A program made the translations under genes and the position numbers. A DNA stretch of 8,172 nt from Prevotellaceae bacterium UBA1075 (GTDB lineage: Bacteria > Bacteroidota > Bacteroidia > Bacteroidales > Bacteroidaceae): positions 1 to 8,172 of the forward strand of contig DCCS01000013.1 of the NCBI GenBank assembly GCA_002316015.1, read 5' to 3'. Below are positions 6,349 through 8,172 of this stretch, piece by piece. The first letter of the stretch is position 1, and each line of letters starts with the position of its first letter. The notes beneath the pieces were generated by a model. It ran no database searches, was not told where the DNA came from, and was given only the letters and a program-made list of their open reading frames with translations.

Positions 6349-7114
6349 GATGCCCAGCCGGCCACAGACAGCAATCATACTGGGCACGGGACTCGGACAC
6401 CTGGCCGAGCATATCGAGAAAGTCCTGTGCCTTCCCTACGCGCAGATACCCAACTTCCCCGTCTCCACCGTCGAGGGGCACAGCGGCCAGCTCATCTTCG
6501 GCCGCCTGGGAGGCAAGGACATCATGGCCATGGAGGGGCGTTTCCACTATTACGAGGGGTACTCCATGCAGCAGGTCACCTTTCCCATCCGCGTCATGTA
6601 CGAACTGGGCATCAAGACCCTCTTTGTGAGCAACGCGGCGGGAGGCACCAATCCGGCCTTCCACATCGGCGACATCATGATTATCACCGACCACATCAAC
6701 TTCATGCCCGAAAATCCCCTGCATGGCCCCAACGTCCCCACAGGCCCCCGCTTCCCCGACATGAGCGAGGCTTACAGCCACCGGCTGGTGCGGCTGGCCG
6801 ACGAGATAGCGGCCGAGAAAGGCATCCACGTGCAGCATGGGGTGTACCTGGCCACCCAGGGCCCCACTTACGAGACCCCCAGCGAGTACCGCATGTTTGG
6901 CCTCTGGGGTGCTGACGCCGTGGGCATGAGCACCGTGCCCGAGGTCATCGTGGCCCACCACTGCGGCATCCAGGTGTTCGGCGTGAGTGTCATCACCGAC
7001 ATGGGTGTAAGCGGGCGTATTGTAAAGGTGACGCACGAGGAAGTCCAGCGGGCCGCCAACGAGGCCCAGCCCCGAATGGCCGCCATCATGGAGGAGATGA
7101 TACGCCGCTCGTGA
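6305..7114 (+). CDS. punA: Purine nucleoside phosphorylase, trimeric PNP family
   Basis: Cleaves purine (deoxy)nucleosides with phosphate to free base and (deoxy)ribose 1-phosphate in purine salvage. The 269-residue protein shows the trimeric PNP signatures: GTGLG at 27-31 (phosphate loop), H81 in EGRFHYYEGY, SNAAGG, E190 in GPTYETPSE (human E201), GMSTVPE, and H244 in THEEV (human H257). Where the human enzyme has the base-binding N243 (ITN), this one has D232 (ITD). In the related enzyme MTAP an Asp at this place favours 6-aminopurines, so substrate range may be broader than guanosine and inosine. ATG 6305 is preferred over ATG 6350 because the N-terminal helix (KIQETANWLK) is typical of the family, although 6350 would avoid the overlap with lpxK. 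Probably translationally coupled to lpxK. Confidence 0.94.
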   Translation: MSTKIQETANWLKAKMPSRPQTAIILGTGLGHLAEHIEKVLCLPYAQIPNFPVSTVEGHSGQLIFGRLGGKDIMAMEGRFHYYEGYSMQQVTFPIRVMYELGIKTLFVSNAAGGTNPAFHIGDIMIITDHINFMPENPLHGPNVPTGPRFPDMSEAYSHRLVRLADEIAAEKGIHVQHGVYLATQGPTYETPSEYRMFGLWGADAVGMSTVPEVIVAHHCGIQVFGVSVITDMGVSGRIVKVTHEEVQRAANEAQPRMAAIMEEMIRRS

Positions 7115-7156
7115 CACGCTCGCGGCATCAACACACAAGACAAGCAACCAAGTCCA

Positions 7157-8172
7157 ATGGAAATATCAGAACTGGGTGAGTTTGGCCTCATACGCCACCT
7201 CACCTCAGACATCAAGCCCGAGAATGCCTCCACCATCAAGGGCGTGGGGGACGATTGTGCCATCCTGGCTCCGGCCGAGGGCACGCGCACACTGGTCACC
7301 ACCGACCTCCTGATGGAGGGCGTACACTTCGACCTCACCTATGTGCCACTCTACTGCCTGGGCTACAAGTCCGTGATGGTCAATCTGAGCGATGTGTACG
7401 CCATGGGCGGAACGCCCCGCCAGATAACCGTGAGCCTGGCCATCGGCCGCCGCTTCAAGGTAGAGGACATCACAGAGCTCTATCGCGGCATGCGGCAGGC
7501 ATGCGCCAAGCACCATGTGGATATCGTGGGCGGTGACACCACCAGCAGTTTCACGGGCCTGGCCATCAGTATCACCGCGATAGGCGAGGCCAGCCCCTCC
7601 GACACCGTGTGCCGCGACGGCGCGCGCGACACCGACCTCATCTGTGTGAGCGGTGACCTGGGTGCCGCCTACATGGGCCTGCAGTTGCTCGAGCGCGAGC
7701 GTGCCGTCTATAACCAGCAACTGGCCGAGGCACGCAAGTCGGGCAACAAGGAGGAACTGGCCCGCCTGGAGGATTTCCAGCCCGACGTGAGCGGGCGTGA
7801 GTACCTGCTTGAGAGGCAGCTGAAGCCCGAGGCGCGCGGCGACATCATCCAGGCGCTGCGCCAGGCCGGCATACACCCCACCAGCATGATAGACATCAGC
7901 GACGGCCTGAGCAGCGAGTTGCTGCACATCTGCACACAGAGCCACGTGGGCTGCCGTGTGTATGAGGAGCGCATCCCGCTTGACTACCAGACGGCCGCGA
8001 TGGCCGAGGAACTGGACATGAACGTGTCCACATGCGCCCTCAACGGCGGCGAGGACTACGAGCTGCTCTTCACCGTCCCCCTGGCCGCACACGAGGCGGT
8101 GAGCCGGATCGAGGACATCAAGGTCATCGGCTACATCTGCCCCGAAAGCCAGGGACACAAACTCATCAGCCG
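7157..8172 (+). CDS. thiL: Thiamine-monophosphate kinase ThiL (3' end off window)
   Basis: ATP-dependent kinase making thiamine diphosphate, the active cofactor, from thiamine monophosphate. The frame runs from ATG 7157 to the right edge (338 codons) without a stop; only a short tail is likely missing. PurM-like family motifs are clear: GVGDD at 29-33, TTDLLMEGVHF at 48-58, NLSDVYAMGGTP at 76-87 (metal and ATP site), VGGDT with D127, IDISDGL at 245-251, and GGEDYELLF from 297. Compared with E. coli ThiL there is an extra charged helical stretch at about residues 182-212 (Glu/Arg/Lys-rich), within the middle of the protein and probably typical of Bacteroidetes. It lies 42 bases after punA with no terminator or promoter seen, so it is probably in the same transcript. 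Confidence 0.94.
   Translation, partial: MEISELGEFGLIRHLTSDIKPENASTIKGVGDDCAILAPAEGTRTLVTTDLLMEGVHFDLTYVPLYCLGYKSVMVNLSDVYAMGGTPRQITVSLAIGRRFKVEDITELYRGMRQACAKHHVDIVGGDTTSSFTGLAISITAIGEASPSDTVCRDGARDTDLICVSGDLGAAYMGLQLLERERAVYNQQLAEARKSGNKEELARLEDFQPDVSGREYLLERQLKPEARGDIIQALRQAGIHPTSMIDISDGLSSELLHICTQSHVGCRVYEERIPLDYQTAAMAEELDMNVSTCALNGGEDYELLFTVPLAAHEAVSRIEDIKVIGYICPESQGHKLIS

Noticed and set aside
7205..8158. A 317-codon open frame on the - strand inside thiL
   Set aside because: It is antisense to unambiguous ThiL motifs and has the same shadow composition as the other GC-rich antisense frames.
1..8172. CRISPR array, tRNA, rRNA or insertion sequence
   Set aside because: No spaced direct repeats, cloverleaf or rRNA sequence, transposase or flanking terminal repeats were seen by eye on either strand.

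Overview
This window looks like a chromosomal piece of a Bacteroidales bacterium, probably Prevotella-like. The evidence is the gene order sppA-lpxK-punA-thiL, which from memory is shared by many Bacteroidales, a promoter with the Bacteroidetes -33/-7 signature, and A-rich rather than Shine-Dalgarno leaders before most genes. Most of it is GC-rich (57% by hand count at 2041-2100). The first 455 bases are clearly AT-rich (27.5% GC by hand count at 301-420). All genes called are on the + strand.

Left part (1-3006) is accessory. It opens with the 3' end of an AT-rich gene resembling the AbiGi abortive-infection antitoxin family. Four bases later a three-gene peptide-modification cassette begins. 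It consists of a radical SAM maturase with a SPASM-like C-terminus (460-1668), a second maturase with a SPASM-like cysteine cluster but no radical SAM cysteine motif (1665-2633), and a 91-residue accessory protein (2731-3006). The three match, from memory, the predicted but largely uncharacterised 'CXXX repeat peptide' modification system of Bacteroidetes. The expected substrate, a small peptide with Cys at every fourth residue, is not in the window. It either lies left of position 1, beyond the AbiGi-like gene, or is absent or encoded elsewhere.

Middle (3007-3394) is a 388-base gene-free gap. It holds a long, nearly perfect hairpin (3071-3118), the likely end of the cassette transcript, and a good Bacteroidetes promoter (3306-3337) facing sppA. 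This gap is the likely border between accessory and core DNA.

Right part (3395-8172) is core: sppA (signal peptide peptidase / protease IV), lpxK (lipid A 4'-kinase), punA (purine nucleoside phosphorylase) and thiL (thiamine-monophosphate kinase, cut by the right edge). A hairpin separates sppA from lpxK; lpxK and punA overlap by 44 bases; thiL follows punA after 42 bases. They probably form one transcription unit with unrelated housekeeping roles.

The most interesting material is the CXXX-type cassette: two SPASM-bearing proteins, only one with a radical SAM core, directly joined to a phage-defence-like gene and with no visible substrate. A second point is an Asp in PunA where the human enzyme has the base-selecting Asn243.
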